In this document: positions 1-7,271 of the stretch, one piece after another
Position numbering within the stretch: the stretch's first letter is position 1
Layout: every line of letters begins with the position of its first letter
IMG/VR virus record: IMGVR_UViG_3300049845_000618
Location: 1-28,107 of that record
DNA from: a virus
Strand: one strand, 5' to 3'
DNA: 28,107 bases
The notes under the pieces: generated by a model
Told to the model about the DNA's origin: nothing
Seen by the model: only the letters and a program-made list of their open reading frames with translations
Database searches by the model: none
Translations under genes and position numbers: made by a program

Positions 1-1032
1 TCAGCCCTTCAACAGCTTGTCGTAGTCCACGACCTGGGCGGCCGGGACACCGATGCCAAGGTTCAACGGACTGGCCGCCGTCGCCTGCTCCAGAAGCATG
101 CGCTTGTTCTCGCCGAGCAGGATGGAATCCGCCTTGGACTCCCATTCTTGCAGGCGCTTCAGCGCTTCAGCTTCGTACACGCCGTTCTGCATGTCGAGGC
201 TGTCGACGAACGGCTTGCTGTTCTCGATGAAGGACTCGATCTCGCCGAGCTTCATGCCGTAATCCTTGACCACGAACTCCAACGCTTGATCGAAGAGCTC
301 GCGTTCATCCGTGCCACCATGCAGGATTGCCTTGGCTGCTCGCATCATGGAGTGCGAGGCCATGATCATCTCGCGCCGGTCGGACTGTGCTTGCACCTCA
401 TTGCGCAGGTCCTCGATCACAGTGCCGGTGACCTCGTAGTACTTGTTCGCGGCGCGCAGGTGAGCTTCAAGCTGCATCTTCAGCGGCACGTACGTCTCAT
501 TCGTGAGCTGCTCCATGCGCATGGCTTGACGGGACTGCACCGTCAAGACCGCGTTGTTCCCCTTTTCCTTGGCGATCTTGGCCATCGCCATGGACTTCTC
601 GTACTGCGTGGTGCCTTTGTTGATTTTCTCTTCGAGGACCTTGATCTGACCGCGGAGCTTGTCGCGCGTCTTGCCGACGACCTCACGCTTGTCCTCGAGC
701 GAGTCGATGTACGAGCGCATGATGCCGATTGGGTCGATCTCCACGAACCAGCCCGTGACCTTGCGCATCGCGGACTTGAACATGTACGACACGAGCGTCA
801 GGAACTTCTTGTTCGTGAGCACGTACAACAGGGCTGCCAGCACCGCGCACAGGACCACCACCGCGATAGTGTGCCCCAGCAGGACCGTGAGGCCCTTCAT
901 GAAGGTGATGAGCGTCGGCAGGGCGAAGAACAAACCCACGGCCGCACCGCCCAGCACCAGCATGCCGGTGGTGCCTTCGGGACGCGACCAGAACGAGCGG
1001 GTGGCGTTTGGATCGGTGGTAGATGGAAGCAT
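1..1032 (-). CDS. Membrane-anchored PspA/Vipp1 (ESCRT-III)-like coiled-coil protein
   Basis: The 343-residue protein has two hydrophobic segments near its N terminus (about residues 24-46 and 52-70). A long, charged helical region (about 98-240) follows, then a second helical stretch to the C terminus. The helical part starts with an IDPIGIMRSYIDSLED segment and continues with K/E-rich heptads and a Q/R-rich middle. This layout is reminiscent of PspA/Vipp1 proteins, which begin with a DPxxxLxxxIxxME-type segment and form ESCRT-III-like membrane-bound polymers. Unlike bacterial PspA it carries its own transmembrane anchor. The ATG has GGAGAG upstream. It is the last gene of a run with a coiled-coil protein, a LemA-like and a TPM-like protein, which suggests envelope work. 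The family assignment is my inference from pattern; a generic coiled-coil membrane protein is the alternative. Confidence 0.55.
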   Translation of the reverse strand: MLPSTTDPNATRSFWSRPEGTTGMLVLGGAAVGLFFALPTLITFMKGLTVLLGHTIAVVVLCAVLAALLYVLTNKKFLTLVSYMFKSAMRKVTGWFVEIDPIGIMRSYIDSLEDKREVVGKTRDKLRGQIKVLEEKINKGTTQYEKSMAMAKIAKEKGNNAVLTVQSRQAMRMEQLTNETYVPLKMQLEAHLRAANKYYEVTGTVIEDLRNEVQAQSDRREMIMASHSMMRAAKAILHGGTDERELFDQALEFVVKDYGMKLGEIESFIENSKPFVDSLDMQNGVYEAEALKRLQEWESKADSILLGENKRMLLEQATAASPLNLGIGVPAAQVVDYDKLLKG

Positions 1033-1048
1033 CGTTCTCTCCAGAACT

Positions 1049-1714
1049 TCAGGTTAGGGTGGACATGACCGCGGACTTCTGCCCTTCGAGCTCGCCGCGA
1101 ACGAGAACGAGTGCCGCCTCGAACTGCTGCTGAGAGGTCGTGAACTTGGTGCTCTCGGCGGTGGCGTTCGCCTGCAGCTCGGCGATGCGTGCGTTGTTCT
1201 TGACGATGAGCTCCTGCAGCTGCTGGATCTGTTGCGTCATCGCCTGGATCTGCGCGTTCGCCGTGTTGTTCGACTGAGGCAGCGATGACAGCTCGGCCTC
1301 AATGGCGCCCAGTGCCTCGCGGCGCTGACGTTCCAGCGCCTGCATGAACTGCATCTTCTGCGCCTCGAGGTCCGCCACGTGTACATCGATCGCACCGACG
1401 ACCTCGCGCAGTCCTCGACCTTCGCCACTGACCGTGGCGTACGCGGCCTTCAACCGCGTGGTTGGATCAGGAATGATGTTCGCAAGCTTGTCGGCTGCCG
1501 CGAGCAGTGACGTGAACGCCGTTGGTCGGTTCTTGATGGCAGCACGCAGGGCATCCGCGAAGGGGTTTTGCGCGGGCGTCATCACCCCAGCTGATGGTGC
1601 GCTCGTGCTAGCCCCAAGCGGGGTGCCAGGCGCAGGAATTGGCGTCTGCCCTGGCGTCGACTTCGGCTTCGACTCGTCGACGAAGAGCGCGCTGCTGATC
1701 TTGCTCCACACCAT
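1049..1714 (-). CDS. Coiled-coil protein, partner of the PspA-like gene
   Basis: This 221-residue protein has a short conserved-looking N terminus (MVWSKISSALF), a Pro/Ala/Ser/Thr-rich linker (about 15-50), and a globular helical part (about 50-100). The remainder is a long Gln/Ala/Glu-rich coiled coil (about 105-221). No signal peptide or membrane segment is visible. The start is supported by GAGGAA a few bases before the ATG. It lies 16 bp upstream of the PspA-like gene and 9 bp downstream of the LemA-like gene, so the three are almost certainly cotranscribed. I do not recognise a named family. A soluble scaffold or regulator that assembles with the adjacent coiled-coil membrane protein is a plausible but unproven role. 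Confidence 0.75.
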   Translation of the reverse strand: MVWSKISSALFVDESKPKSTPGQTPIPAPGTPLGASTSAPSAGVMTPAQNPFADALRAAIKNRPTAFTSLLAAADKLANIIPDPTTRLKAAYATVSGEGRGLREVVGAIDVHVADLEAQKMQFMQALERQRREALGAIEAELSSLPQSNNTANAQIQAMTQQIQQLQELIVKNNARIAELQANATAESTKFTTSQQQFEAALVLVRGELEGQKSAVMSTLT

Positions 1715-1723
1715 GATGGTTCC

Positions 1724-2302
1724 TCAGTTCGCGGGACGCAGCTGGATGCCGGTGTCACGTTTGGTCTCGAAGGTCTGACGTGCCTTGTCGGTCGTGACGA
1801 TCGTGCACATCTTCTGCAGGTCCGTCTTAGGGTACCCGGCGAGCTTCAACCAGAACCCGCCCCACACGTACCCCAAGTTCGTCTCGTAAGTGCGGCACTG
1901 ATCGAGCAGCGCTGTTTGCGCCGTCCTGAACTCGTTCCTGAAGGCCTCCATGGCCTGTTGGATCCTGGTGTACACCGAGCTGTCGATCTGCGGGTTCTGT
2001 TCCTGGATCCACTGGAACACGGCCTGCGAACCGTTCTCACCGTACCTGCCCTGCAGCGCCGCGGTGAAGACCTCCTTGATGTCGTCACGCATCATGGCCG
2101 GAACCTGTGCGATCTCCATGACCTTCTGCGTGCCGTTCGCGTACACGTTCTCGTTGTCTTGGTACTTGGCCTTGATCGAAACCTCGGCGCGGTTGCCGTA
2201 GTTCGCGGCACTGATGTACGAGAACACGAGCACGGCGCCGATGGCGACGAGCGCGATGATCAGGATGATGGAAGCGCTGATCGCGCCACGTTGGTTCTTC
2301 AT
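1724..2302 (-). CDS. LemA-like membrane-anchored protein
   Basis: The 192-residue protein starts with a short basic N terminus and one transmembrane helix (about residues 9-31). A helical domain follows: a YxxNENVYANGTQKVMEIAQVP-type first helix, a Gln-rich middle, and an AQTALLDQCRTYETNLGYVWGGFW segment near the C terminus. The single N-terminal anchor followed by a long helical bundle resembles the LemA family, seen in bacteria and some large phages. I chose the ATG at 2302 because it makes an ATGA overlap with the preceding gene's stop and has AGGTCC upstream. A 26-codon N-terminal extension is possible in frame but would overlap that gene. LemA function is poorly known; the gene context, next to a TPM-like protein, fits the LemA-TPM pairing seen in bacteria. 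Confidence 0.7.
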   Translation of the reverse strand: MKNQRGAISASIILIIALVAIGAVLVFSYISAANYGNRAEVSIKAKYQDNENVYANGTQKVMEIAQVPAMMRDDIKEVFTAALQGRYGENGSQAVFQWIQEQNPQIDSSVYTRIQQAMEAFRNEFRTAQTALLDQCRTYETNLGYVWGGFWLKLAGYPKTDLQKMCTIVTTDKARQTFETKRDTGIQLRPAN

Positions 2303-2637
2303 TTGGACCTCATGATGGCGACGATGTTGCGCTTGGAGTTCCGCTCGGTAGTGACCGAGTCGGCCCCGAACTTGGAGCACCCGACGGAGGAGATGTACGA
2401 CTGCAGCTGATCGAGCGTGCGGCCGCGCGGGGGCTTGAACTCGAGAACCTCGCCGACTGGCATGTTCTCGATCTGCTCTCGGATGGCGGTTCCTTCTTGA
2501 CCCCAGGAGTGTCGAACTCCTCTGGGCTTGAAGTTCCCCTTCGTGTCAAATGAAAGGGCGAACGATGGGTGATCCTTCTGGATCGCCCTCAACATAGCCT
2601 CGACCTTCTTCAGGTTCGTGAGATGCAGTTCCCGCAC
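2299..2637 (-). CDS. Conserved-looking small protein of unknown function
   Basis: This is a 112-residue soluble protein with a basic N-terminal helix (RELHLTNLKKVEAMLRAI) and a conserved-looking centre (GVRHSWGQEGTAIREQIENMPVGE). The C terminus is a short alpha/beta-like stretch (TLDQLQSYISSVGCSKFGADS). I chose the GTG start at 2637 because a strong GGAGG lies seven bases upstream. The ATG further upstream at 2706 would give an arginine/proline-rich extension unlike a natural N terminus and has no such site. The stop overlaps the LemA-like start by four bases. I cannot assign a family. Confidence 0.7.
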   Translation of the reverse strand: MRELHLTNLKKVEAMLRAIQKDHPSFALSFDTKGNFKPRGVRHSWGQEGTAIREQIENMPVGEVLEFKPPRGRTLDQLQSYISSVGCSKFGADSVTTERNSKRNIVAIMRSK

Positions 2638-2679
2638 TGTACAGCCTCCAGGTTGCCGTTGATGAGTCGGCGTAGGGTC

Positions 2680-2685
2680 ATTGTA
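2680..2685 (-). promoter_or_regulatory. Possible -10 box TACAAT in an 84-base gap
   Basis: GTACAATGACC lies in the gap between the TPM-like and the 112-residue gene and is framed by GGGTC/GACCC arms. The same TACAATGA occurs before the RNA ligase (5617-5622) and at 10292-10297. No -35 is evident. Confidence 0.3.
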
Positions 2686-2721
2686 CGACCCTCGCCATCG
2701 AAACACCGATCCGTTTTTGGT

Positions 2722-3840
2722 TCAGCGCCGTCGAGCCCCGGCGACACGAGAGGCCCACCAGGCACCTCCACCGTAGCCGACACAGAGCATAACAGCGAGA
2801 GTCATCAGCAACCACTCGGGTGGGCTGATGGCATCGGCGAGGTACTCGAACTCGGCCATCTGCCGACGCTCGAACGAGGAGCTGATGTGTTGGCTGGCGA
2901 GCTGCAGCACGCGTGCCCGGTCGATGACACCGAGGCGCTGAACATCATCCCGGAGTTGGACCTTGAAGAGCTCGCTACGGGACCAGGACAGAACGTCCAC
3001 CCACGAGATACGTTGACCATCCGCTGAACCGATCACGAGCACGACATCGTTCTTGTTCGCGCCTTCCCAGGCTTCGAGCAAGGCGTGCGCGTACCGTGGA
3101 TCCTCCGTACGAGCAACGACCACGATCAGGTTCACCTGCTTCTTCGGCCCGAGCTCACGTAGCAGCATGCCGATCTCGCGGTTCCAGGTGCCAGCGTCGT
3201 CGAACTTGAACCCGACCTGTACGAACCTGTCGATGCGGTACAGGTCGTAGATCTGATCGGGGTACGGTGGCAGCATGCTCGCGAAAGAGGCTGCTGCGCC
3301 TGTGAACCTAAAGAGGCTCTCAGGAACCGCTTGCACGTAATTCGTGTACGAGCTGCGCTTGGAGACAGGGTCACCAGGCTGGATGCTCTCGTACCGTGCC
3401 GGGTTGGGTGTGTTCCAAACAGAGCGCGATGTTGTGTCACGGCTGTCGATCGTGAAGCGCCCCAGCGTCGTGTTGCAGTACCAGTGCACCGTGTACCGGT
3501 CCTCGTAGCATGTGTCGCATACTCGAGAGCAGGTTCGGTTTTGTCCAGATCCTCGGCATTCATCACGGCAGCGACAGTCGTACGAGCGCTCGTACTCCCC
3601 ATGCACTCGTTCCTTGGAGGCCACTTGGCCGTTCCAGATCTCAACGTCGCTGACCGCCGAGGTCTGCGAAATCCCAAAGACCAGCGCCACCAGCACAATA
3701 CCTGGTAGGGCGAACAATGGGATCGCGATCAGGCTCTGGTACTTGCCCATTGAGCGGGCCAAGGACTCACGAGCATACAGTTTGACCAGCGCGGCGCCAA
3801 TGATTGGCAGCGCGAGAAAGAACCAGAGAGTGGCGTTCAT
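2722..3840 (-). CDS. Membrane protein with Cys-rich insert and TPM-like domain
   Basis: The 372-residue protein has two N-terminal transmembrane helices (about 4-20 and 36-57) and a C-terminal one (about 343-365). Between them is a cysteine-rich stretch with Cys at 89, 91, 95, 104, 108, 111 and 122. A domain follows that contains a VNLIVVVART strand, an ALLEAWEGANKNDVVLVIG segment and a QRISWVDV strand. That strand-helix-strand order, with a conserved W followed by ND-VLV, resembles TPM domains. These domains are common next to LemA proteins in bacteria. The cysteine cluster could bind metal or form disulfides if it is periplasmic. The start overlaps the upstream stop (ATGA). The TPM call is by motif impression only; the membrane topology is clearer. 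Confidence 0.6.
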   Translation of the reverse strand: MNATLWFFLALPIIGAALVKLYARESLARSMGKYQSLIAIPLFALPGIVLVALVFGISQTSAVSDVEIWNGQVASKERVHGEYERSYDCRCRDECRGSGQNRTCSRVCDTCYEDRYTVHWYCNTTLGRFTIDSRDTTSRSVWNTPNPARYESIQPGDPVSKRSSYTNYVQAVPESLFRFTGAAASFASMLPPYPDQIYDLYRIDRFVQVGFKFDDAGTWNREIGMLLRELGPKKQVNLIVVVARTEDPRYAHALLEAWEGANKNDVVLVIGSADGQRISWVDVLSWSRSELFKVQLRDDVQRLGVIDRARVLQLASQHISSSFERRQMAEFEYLADAISPPEWLLMTLAVMLCVGYGGGAWWASRVAGARRR

Positions 3841-4190
3841 TGATGCGCAATCAGTACGGCCCCACGGCCGGCAAGGGCTTCTTCAGGCGGCTTGTGCGTG
3901 ACCCAAAAGGTCACGAGACGAATCTGTCCTTCCTGCATCAAATCAAAGATGAACACGTGCGAGCTGATCATCGCGGCAGCCTTGTGCCCACGACCTTGAT
4001 CGAGTCGCCTGATGATCGAGCGCATCGCGACCTCGAAGGCTCCAAGGGCCTTCATCTGCTCGGCTGCCCGGATATTGAAGCGCTCGATGAAGTGCGATGA
4101 CAAGTACAACCTGCAGTTCACCTCATCGGCGAGCTTGTATGCTCGATCGAAGGTGCGTTTCCTGGCTTCCTGAACTTGAGAGGGTGTCAT
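3837..4190 (-). CDS. Small protein of unknown function
   Basis: This is a 117-residue soluble alpha/beta protein. It has a helical N terminus, a SSHFIERFNIRAAEQ segment in the middle, and two C-terminal strands (HVFIFDLMQEG and IRLVTFWVTHKP). The order 'SxHxxERFxxR, helix, then paired hydrophobic strands' is faintly like DUF4258/BrnT-type small proteins. The catalytic residues of those toxins cannot be pinned down here, so I leave it unassigned. It overlaps both neighbours by ATGA junctions, so it belongs to the operon that runs from the RNA ligase to the PspA-like gene. Confidence 0.75.
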   Translation of the reverse strand: MTPSQVQEARKRTFDRAYKLADEVNCRLYLSSHFIERFNIRAAEQMKALGAFEVAMRSIIRRLDQGRGHKAAAMISSHVFIFDLMQEGQIRLVTFWVTHKPPEEALAGRGAVLIAHQ

Positions 4191-4345
4191 TGGCCTGTCG
4201 CCAGTTTGAGCACCGTGAGCCGCTCTAGCTCAGCCCGTACCGCGTACAGGCGCTTGAGCAGCTCCTCGTGCTTGGTTGGATCTTGTGCCGCCCAGGTCTG
4301 CATCTTGATGATGTCCTCGCGGAGCTCATCGTAAACGCTGGCCAT
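4187..4345 (-). CDS. 52-residue helical protein
   Basis: This short gene encodes one acidic/basic helical protein (MASVYDELRE at the N terminus, then an amphipathic helix ending in LKLATGQ). The support is positional. Its ATG shares a base with the TGA of the RNA ligase (TGATG), and its stop overlaps the next start (ATGA). It therefore fills the 155-base gap exactly, as real genes do throughout this operon. No motif is recognisable. Confidence 0.75.
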   Translation of the reverse strand: MASVYDELREDIIKMQTWAAQDPTKHEELLKRLYAVRAELERLTVLKLATGQ

Positions 4346-5598
4346 CAGTCCTTCTCCTTGGACAAGAACTGGTTGCTGATGGCCTTGAAGCTGAACTGGC
4401 CGTCGATCCGCTTGAACACCAGGCCTTCACGAACTGAGTGAGTCAGGCTTGGACCTTCGGCGAAGGCCAGCAGCTCCTTGACGTTCGTGATGCCGAGCTC
4501 GTCGAGCGTCACGTTGTTGTGGAGCTTCGGCACGTGCTGCACGAGGTTGGGGTTGGCGCCTTCGCGGTACAGCTTGAGCACGAACTCCTTGCGCTCTTCA
4601 GGAGTCAGGTATGTCCCCTTGTCCAGGTTCTGCACGTCGAAGATGAAGAGCTGGTGGACCTTCAGGTTCTCACGGTTGCCTTGGATGCCGGGGCCCATCA
4701 GCTCACCTTGCACTGCGAAGCTGCCTTCACCGTCTCGAGCCAGATCTTCGAGTACACCAAGCAGGCCGCTCTTCAGCGCGACGCTGATGAACGTGTTGTC
4801 GGCGTTGGCCTCGTTAACCTTCAGCTGCAGGTTGCGGCTGCACACGCCGGCCTCGATCTCGTTGATGCCGGCACGGGCGAAGACGGTCATGCTGCTGCCG
4901 TCCATCTTGAGCGTGACCTCGTAGCGGGCGTTGCGGTCGGCCTTGGCGCTCTTGACCTTCATCCACACTCCGTCGACTTGCTTGAGGATGCCCTTTTCAC
5001 TCAGAGACGTGAGAGCCTCGGGCAGCAGGGGAGCGACATCGAACGGCTCCATCGTGTCCTCGTACCCGAAGATCTCGGGCACCAGGTTCTGGCAGCGCTC
5101 CTGGTCCGTCTTGCGGATGAAGCTCGGGAACAGGCCTTCGGCTTGACCGGCCAGCTCGGCGGGCAGCGGCTGCTCCCACTTCTTGATGCCCAGCAGCGGG
5201 GCGAAGTCCTCGTTGCGCAGCTCCGCGTAGTCGTTTTCGCAGAAGTACCCGTCACACGCACGGCTCAGCGCGAAGTTCACGATCTCAGGGAACATGTCGA
5301 TCTTGGCGATGAAGCCTTGGCTCACCTGACCGCGCAGCTTGACGGTGCGCAGGCGGTGACCAAGCACGCCCTCGAAGGTGCGACCTTGCTTGTCGACCAG
5401 GAACTGCCACGCGGGATGGCCGGTCGGCAGGAAGCTGTCGATCTCGAAGTACACGCAGTAGCTACCAGGCAGGAACTCGCCTTTCTTGGTGACGACCTGC
5501 CAGCCTTCGATGGTGGCGACCTCGATGGCGTCGGCCCCCTCGATCGGGTCGACGCGGTCGATCTTGCGAACGGTGACGAGCTTGCGCTTGATGTCCAT
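4345..5598 (-). CDS. RNA ligase, Rnl5/DRB0094-like
   Basis: The protein (417 residues) would seal nicked RNA by ATP-dependent ligation, working through a covalent lysyl-AMP. The adenylation motifs are visible: motif I KMDGSS with the nucleophile lysine at 231, motif Ia SRNL (254-257), motif III FAVQGELMGPG, IFDV near 319-322, motif IV EGLVFKR (391-397), and motif V FKAISNQF. About 220 residues precede motif I, with an OB-fold-like N terminus (residues 1-100, KLVTVRKIDRV, GWQVVTKKGEF). This is characteristic of the Deinococcus DRB0094/Rnl5 family rather than T4 Rnl1 or Rnl2. The ATG has AAAGGAG upstream. Phages use such ligases to repair host-cleaved tRNA or RNA, but the substrate here is unknown. 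Confidence 0.9.
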   Translation of the reverse strand: MDIKRKLVTVRKIDRVDPIEGADAIEVATIEGWQVVTKKGEFLPGSYCVYFEIDSFLPTGHPAWQFLVDKQGRTFEGVLGHRLRTVKLRGQVSQGFIAKIDMFPEIVNFALSRACDGYFCENDYAELRNEDFAPLLGIKKWEQPLPAELAGQAEGLFPSFIRKTDQERCQNLVPEIFGYEDTMEPFDVAPLLPEALTSLSEKGILKQVDGVWMKVKSAKADRNARYEVTLKMDGSSMTVFARAGINEIEAGVCSRNLQLKVNEANADNTFISVALKSGLLGVLEDLARDGEGSFAVQGELMGPGIQGNRENLKVHQLFIFDVQNLDKGTYLTPEERKEFVLKLYREGANPNLVQHVPKLHNNVTLDELGITNVKELLAFAEGPSLTHSVREGLVFKRIDGQFSFKAISNQFLSKEKD

Positions 5599-5609
5599 GG
5601 TGGCTCCTT

Positions 5610-5846
5610 TCAGCTCATTGTACCTTCGTTCGCGTCGCGCGCTACCTCACACCGCCAGCACTCGACCTGCGAGCCGTCGTCCATCAGGAACGCCAGGTTC
5701 GGGGTGTGATCATGCACGCAGACGCTTTGCGGCACCCCGATCTTCTTGCCGCTCTTGAACGGCTTGCCGCTGCGCTTGACGATCGGCACGCCGACCATCG
5801 CATGCCAGCGCTGTACAGCTTCAGGGGTTGAGTGCTTTTGATGCAT
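5610..5846 (-). CDS. Small protein with C-terminal CxxC
   Basis: The 78-residue protein is basic in its first half (KRSGKPFKSGKKIG), followed by SVCVHDHTPNLAFLMDDGSQVECWRCEVA. A Cys-His pair and a CWRC dyad could form a small metal site, but this is not certain. The start at 5846 overlaps the end of the HNH gene by 26 bases and has only a weak GCGGGA upstream. A downstream ATG at 5798 has no ribosome-binding site either, so the longer start is kept. Family unknown. Confidence 0.65.
   Translation of the reverse strand: MHQKHSTPEAVQRWHAMVGVPIVKRSGKPFKSGKKIGVPQSVCVHDHTPNLAFLMDDGSQVECWRCEVARDANEGTMS
5617..5622 (-). promoter_or_regulatory. Possible -10 box TACAAT before the RNA ligase
   Basis: GTACAATGAGC lies 18 bases before the RNA ligase start, within the last codons of the preceding gene. 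An internal promoter for the ligase is possible but unproven. Confidence 0.3.
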
Positions 5847-6336
5847 TGGATTTTTCCCGCAGGCGCTCCGCGTACTTTCGCGCCCGCTCTTGGTTGATCA
5901 GCTCAGGATGGGCGCGCATGAAGGCCATGTCGCTCTTCGACATGTTCGAGCCGCGTTGCCCGTTGCAGAGCTCGCAGCCAGGCCGAAGGTTCTCGACGGC
6001 GTCAACGCCGCCCATAGAACGAGGGATGATGTGGTCTCTCGTCATCATGACGATCCGACTGTATGCTGGGTTCTTCTTGCTGGCCGGGATGTGCTTGGTG
6101 GCGAACAGGTCAAGCACCGGCTTCGAGATCTTGTCGTTCTTGCCCTTGGCTGCCACCCAGCGATCGGCCTGGCACCCGCACTTCCAGCACTTGATGGGGC
6201 TGGCGCGAAAGTGCTGGAAGAGCTCGATGCCACTCGCGAGCGAGACCTCTCGGCCGGCGATGATGCGCGAGTGCTTTGGCAGCTCAGCAAGCTGAAAGCC
6301 CTCTTCGAGGGAGAGCTCCTTGTAGAAGATCAGCAC
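5821..6336 (-). CDS. HNH endonuclease-like protein
   Basis: The 171-residue protein carries a zinc-framed HNH module. CWKC lies at 50-53, RDHIIPRSMGG (Asp101, His102) follows, then VENLRPG (Asn116) and CELCNGQRGS (Cys121, Cys124). This is the H-N-H order of the treble-clef fold, so it probably nicks or cuts DNA using one metal ion. The N-terminal 45 residues and the basic C-terminal helix have no obvious assignment. Free-standing HNH genes are common in T4-like phages, either as homing nucleases or DNA-processing enzymes. It sits cleanly within the operon, overlapping the neighbour on each side by a few bases, which suggests a domesticated gene rather than a recent insertion. Confidence 0.85.
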   Translation of the reverse strand: MLIFYKELSLEEGFQLAELPKHSRIIAGREVSLASGIELFQHFRASPIKCWKCGCQADRWVAAKGKNDKISKPVLDLFATKHIPASKKNPAYSRIVMMTRDHIIPRSMGGVDAVENLRPGCELCNGQRGSNMSKSDMAFMRAHPELINQERARKYAERLREKSNASKALNP

Positions 6337-6707
6337 TTGACGGCACCTTCTAACAGGTCCCTGACGCGCCCTAGCAGCACGTCCTTCTCGTGGTTCGTGC
6401 CATGCGCCAGCAATGTCTGCACGGTTTCACGCAGATCGCGGAAGTCACGGGCCGGCATCGTGAACAGCAGGTCGAGACCTCCCATCTCGCAGTACTCGAG
6501 GCGGTCCTGGCGCATCACCGTCATGCGCGGCTCGTTGCGCTCGTCCATGTGACCGATCAGCTCGAGCCGCGGCTCGGTCTTGGCTGGCGTCTCGCACTGG
6601 TGGAAGGCCGCCATGTGCTCGCTCTTGAAGTCCTTGAGGCACCGCACACAGCGGTGGATCTGGGCCCGTGACCAGTTCGATGCCGGCCGGCTGGTGTACT
6701 GGTTCAT
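6330..6707 (-). CDS. Small zinc-finger-like protein
   Basis: The 125-residue protein has a C2HC-type finger near the N terminus: Cys20, Cys23, His36 and Cys38 (CVRC, then FHQC after a 12-residue helix). The rest is a soluble mixed fold with an RLELIGHMDER and an EYCEMGGLDLLFTMP segment and a C-terminal helix. The finger resembles the one in the 246-residue protein at 17423-18163. No function is known; a nucleic-acid or protein contact is the usual role for such fingers. The start overlaps the preceding gene by ATGA. Confidence 0.75.
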   Translation of the reverse strand: MNQYTSRPASNWSRAQIHRCVRCLKDFKSEHMAAFHQCETPAKTEPRLELIGHMDERNEPRMTVMRQDRLEYCEMGGLDLLFTMPARDFRDLRETVQTLLAHGTNHEKDVLLGRVRDLLEGAVKC

Positions 6708-6880
6708 GCGCCCACCGACATGCGGAACACGTTGCCGGTCTCGGCCTTGACCCAGCCGTACGGGTCGTTCATCGGGTACGTCGTGTCGACGAACTGGTCA
6801 GCCTTGAGCATCGCGGCCTCGCGGCAGCAGGCCTGGCAGATGAACTCGTTGCACCCGAACTTGAAGACGAAGGTTTCCAT
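6704..6880 (-). CDS. 58-residue Cys-rich protein, first gene of its operon
   Basis: The predicted protein has Cys10, Cys15, Cys18 and Cys19 (GCNEFICQACC), a putative metal knuckle, then TYPMNDPYGWVKAETGN. It is short, but its stop overlaps the next start by ATGA and its start follows a promoter-like element at 6910-6948, which supports it. It begins the long minus-strand unit that runs to position 1. No family recognised. Confidence 0.7.
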   Translation of the reverse strand: METFVFKFGCNEFICQACCREAAMLKADQFVDTTYPMNDPYGWVKAETGNVFRMSVGA

Positions 6881-6909
6881 GGATTCGCACCGTGGTTGAC
6901 TGTGAAGGC

Positions 6910-6948
6910 ATTCTACACCGTTCTAGACTTAAAATGTAACGCGTTACA
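6910..6948 (-). promoter_or_regulatory. Promoter module: TAGAATGC box plus perfect 14-bp palindrome
   Basis: Read on the minus strand, the palindrome TGTAACGCGTTACA (6935-6948) is followed 19 bases later by TAGAAT (6910-6915), a good -10-like box extended to TAGAATGC. GTTACA at the end of the palindrome could serve as the -35 region. Similar modules precede four other minus-strand units in this window. It would drive the operon starting at 6880. Confidence 0.6.
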
Positions 6949-6961
6949 CAGGCAGTAGGCC

Positions 6962-6967
6962 TAAATA
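6962..6967 (+). promoter_or_regulatory. T4-late-like promoter box TAAATA
   Basis: CCTAAATAC lies 20 bases before the small plus-strand gene at 6988. The TAAATA core matches the conserved end of the T4 late promoter (TATAAATA). Confidence 0.45.
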
Positions 6968-6987
6968 CGCGATGATTGCCTTGAAGC

Positions 6988-7167
6988 ATGAAGCTGTACG
7001 ACTTTTCACTGTACGCGCGTCGTCGAGACGAACGCCGGGCCGCTGAGCAGGTCGAACAGCTCGTTCCCAGGCTCCATGAGCCTGGCATTGTGATTGAGCT
7101 TAAATTGAGAGTTCAAGGGTGGATGGAGCTCCACCAAGAGATCACGAAGCTCGTCAAAAGCGGGTAA
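6988..7167 (+). CDS. Small basic helical protein
   Basis: This 59-residue plus-strand reading frame (MKLYDFSLYARRRDERR, then an amphipathic helix ending in ITKLVKSG) has a natural-looking composition. It is preceded by a TAAATA box. It has only a weak ribosome-binding site, and nothing identifies a family. Its opposite-strand alternatives in the same region look artefactual. It is one of few plus-strand genes in the window. Confidence 0.5.
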   Translation: MKLYDFSLYARRRDERRAAEQVEQLVPRLHEPGIVIELKLRVQGWMELHQEITKLVKSG

Positions 7168-7202
7168 AAGAAAGTCGCTGCGGCGATGAGCTCGTGAAAG
7201 AA

Positions 7203-7271
7203 AAGTGCAGGCGGTAATCGAAAGTTCAAGAAACTTCAATTTCGTAACTAAAATTACAGGCGCCTGCACTT
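7203..7271. repeat. 11-bp inverted arms enclosing a 47-base loop
   Basis: The arm 7203-7213 (aagtgcaggcg) is the exact reverse complement of 7261-7271. The loop contains a second small inverted repeat (AAGTT/AACTT around 7221-7236). Read on the minus strand, the distal arm is followed by TTTTCTTTC, so it could act as a terminator of the GIY-YIG gene, whose last codons form one arm. Confidence 0.55.

Noticed and set aside
148-1068. Long plus-strand open frame opposite the PspA-like gene
   Set aside because: Arg/His/Leu-rich antisense composition typical of GC-rich DNA; no start signal and the minus-strand gene has a clear domain layout.
4438-5709. 423-residue plus-strand open frame opposite the RNA ligase
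   Set aside because: The opposite strand holds complete ligase motifs; the frame is a shadow rich in Val/Leu/His/Asp.
6798-7088. Minus-strand open frame across the promoter module
   Set aside because: Lacks a start signal, covers the TAGAATGC/palindrome region and has Ser/Arg-rich composition.
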